Shown here: one piece after another, positions 52,760 to 53,884 of the stretch
How positions within the stretch are numbered: position 1 is the first letter of the stretch
Layout of the letters: each line of letters opens with the position of its first letter
From: RPQK01 sp041946865
GTDB taxonomy: Bacteria > Acidobacteriota > UBA6911 > RPQK01
Length of the DNA stretch: 53,884 nt
Assembly (NCBI GenBank): GCA_041946865.1
Contig: JBHGBF010000004.1
Location: 1 to 53,884 of the forward strand
Reading direction: 5' to 3'
Made by a program: the position numbers and the translations under genes
Notes under the pieces: generated by a model
Told to the model about the DNA's origin: nothing
Databases searched by the model: none
The model's input: only the letters and a program-made list of their open reading frames with translations

Positions 52760-53695
52760 ATGAAAGAACAGTGGCTCAAGGACCCGCTGGCAGGGTACGA
52801 GGAAAACGCCAGGCATCTGTTCAGCTACCCGGACAGCACCATGCACGAGTATGGGCTGGATCTCCGCCGGTTTTTGAAGTGGCTCGAGGATCGGCAGGTC
52901 GAAGGCGCTCAGGATGGAAAGACGGTCGTCCTGCTCAGCTGCAACAGGGAACGGATCGAGGATTACATCGCCTGTCTCTCCAGTGAAGGCCTCAAGGCGA
53001 CGACCATAAATCGGAAAATCTTTTCTCTGAATTCTTTCTTTGTATGGGCTGTGCACCAGCAGCTCATGCCGGCTTCGCCGCTGGTTGGTGTCCGCAAGCT
53101 GAAGATCGCCAGGCGCATTCCGAAGTTCCTCACGTTCGAAGACATCGAAAAGCTCCTCACTTACACCGGGTCGATCAAGCAGACGTCGACGATTCGCGGC
53201 AAGCAGATTCACGCGATGATGTCGATCCTGTATTACCTGGGGATCCGCCGCGAGGAGCTGGTCAACATGGAATACAGCCACATCGAGAAGATCAGCGATT
53301 CCGAGATCTATCTCCATGTCTTCGGCAAAGGGGACAAGCAGAGGATGATTCCGTTTCCGCCGCCGGCGTTTGAGGCCTACCAGGCCTATAACCGCTTCCG
53401 GCCGGAGTGCGCGACCCCCAAAATCTTCATCAATCTGAAGACCCGGCAGCCGATGTCGAAGTTTGCCGTGAACTCAGTTTGCGACCGTTTACACAAAAGA
53501 TTGAAACTGTCCAAAAAACTGAGCCCGCACGTGGTCCGGCACAGCTTCGCAACTCACCTTCATTTGAAGGGTCAGCCGATCGAACATATCAACGCGCTCC
53601 TGGGGCACTCCTCCATGAACACAACGCTGATTTACGTGTCCATAGACGCCGGCAAGCTGCGCGGCTCGGTCGAGCATCTCTATAAAAAAGAATAG
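52760..53695 (+). CDS. Tyrosine recombinase (XerC/D-type integrase)
   Basis: 311 aa from the ATG at 52760; a TTG at 52724 would add 12 residues. The N-terminal core-binding domain (about 1-90) includes the YGLDLRRFLKWLEDRQV segment of phage-integrase SAM-like domains. The catalytic domain has Arg in GIRREEL, Lys in FGKGDKQR, HVVRHSF (H-x2-R-H), LGHSSMNTT (His) and the tyrosine nucleophile in TLIYVSI, so all active-site residues are present. Length and the lack of arm-binding residues suggest a Xer-like or small integron/element integrase. It follows a cluster of short inverted repeats that are probable sites of action. Confidence 0.92.
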   Translation: MKEQWLKDPLAGYEENARHLFSYPDSTMHEYGLDLRRFLKWLEDRQVEGAQDGKTVVLLSCNRERIEDYIACLSSEGLKATTINRKIFSLNSFFVWAVHQQLMPASPLVGVRKLKIARRIPKFLTFEDIEKLLTYTGSIKQTSTIRGKQIHAMMSILYYLGIRREELVNMEYSHIEKISDSEIYLHVFGKGDKQRMIPFPPPAFEAYQAYNRFRPECATPKIFINLKTRQPMSKFAVNSVCDRLHKRLKLSKKLSPHVVRHSFATHLHLKGQPIEHINALLGHSSMNTTLIYVSIDAGKLRGSVEHLYKKE

Positions 53696-53884
53696 CTTAG
53701 AGAAGAGAGACTGGGAGATGAGTCGCTTGTCTATCAGGTGCGCATATGAGCCAGGAATCGTCGGGGCTGGAGAGTCGAGAGCTCTATTTGACGGTTTCGA
53801 AATCGGGCGGGGAGGGTGGATTTTGAGGGTCGGAAATTGGTTATCAAATGTCCATTTTGTGGAGTCGATTTTTAACGCCGAACC
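53696..53884. other. Terminal region, nothing identified
   Basis: No coding frame or clear repeat. It holds short GA-rich stretches similar to those in the hairpin at 52348 but no TACACCC core, so no attachment site can be assigned. Confidence 0.4.

Noticed and set aside
1..53884. CRISPR array, rRNA or tRNA genes
   Set aside because: No regularly spaced direct repeats and no cloverleaf or rRNA-like sequence were seen; a tRNAscan/Infernal run would be decisive.

Overview
The window is G+C-rich bacterial DNA (roughly 60% by eye) from a Gram-negative, outer-membrane-bearing organism: it encodes TonB-dependent receptors, an OprP-type porin, an Mla/MCE lipid transporter and an RND efflux operon. 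The Oar-like receptor with an N-terminal carboxypeptidase-regulatory domain and the mix of neighbours fit Acidobacteriota best, but this is inference; no rRNA, tRNA or other strong taxonomic marker is present. No CRISPR array was seen.

Left block (1-6164, minus strand): a fluoride-resistance operon. A sigma70-like promoter and a clear fluoride riboswitch precede crcB, a DUF190 protein, a cation/proton antiporter, UspA, enolase (the classical fluoride target), an MFS transporter and a dynamin-like GTPase cut by the window edge. A scar of truncated gene remnants (6185-6678) separates it from the next block.

Sulfate block (6707-14640): an Rrf2 regulator with three IscR-like cysteines precedes a lipoprotein sulfate-binding protein, two permeases, a CysA ATPase fused to two UspA domains, and an OprP-type porin. 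Divergent from it is a CysA-like protein whose Q-loop, catalytic Glu and H-loop residues are all replaced.

Middle (14672-27296): chrA remnant, a 27-aa membrane peptide, cvrA pseudogene, a full KefB-type antiporter, two divergent zinc-ribbon mini-genes, a UPF0182 membrane protein, an ATP/ADP-translocase-like pseudogene, a palindromic MITE-like repeat, and a radical SAM pair flanking a 70-aa protein.

Right block (27783-49785): a RND efflux operon (adaptor, RND pump broken by an apparent 31-nt deletion, OMF, TetR) lies downstream of a tightly packed 14-gene minus-strand operon (46921 to 34290). That operon combines an Oar-like receptor, LolA-like protein, flippase-like protein, CDP-alcohol phosphatidyltransferase, LicC-like cytidylyltransferase, EEP phosphodiesterase, STAS/MlaE/MlaF/MlaD/PqiC-type lipid transporter and a mannose-1-phosphate guanylyltransferase-like protein. 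It starts from a near-perfect sigma54 promoter (TGGCAC-N5-TTGC). A second, weaker sigma54 promoter drives a divergent carboxymuconolactone-decarboxylase-like gene, a palindromic repeat cluster sits between them, and a GAF-AAA+-Fis sigma54 activator lies next door. I read this as a regulated system for making a head-group-modified lipid and moving it through the envelope; it is the best candidate here for an undescribed system.

Right edge (50013-53884): remnants of an acyltransferase-like membrane protein and a TonB receptor, a cluster of TACACCC/GGGTGTA repeats with a large hairpin, and an intact tyrosine recombinase. At least seven decayed genes occur in the window.
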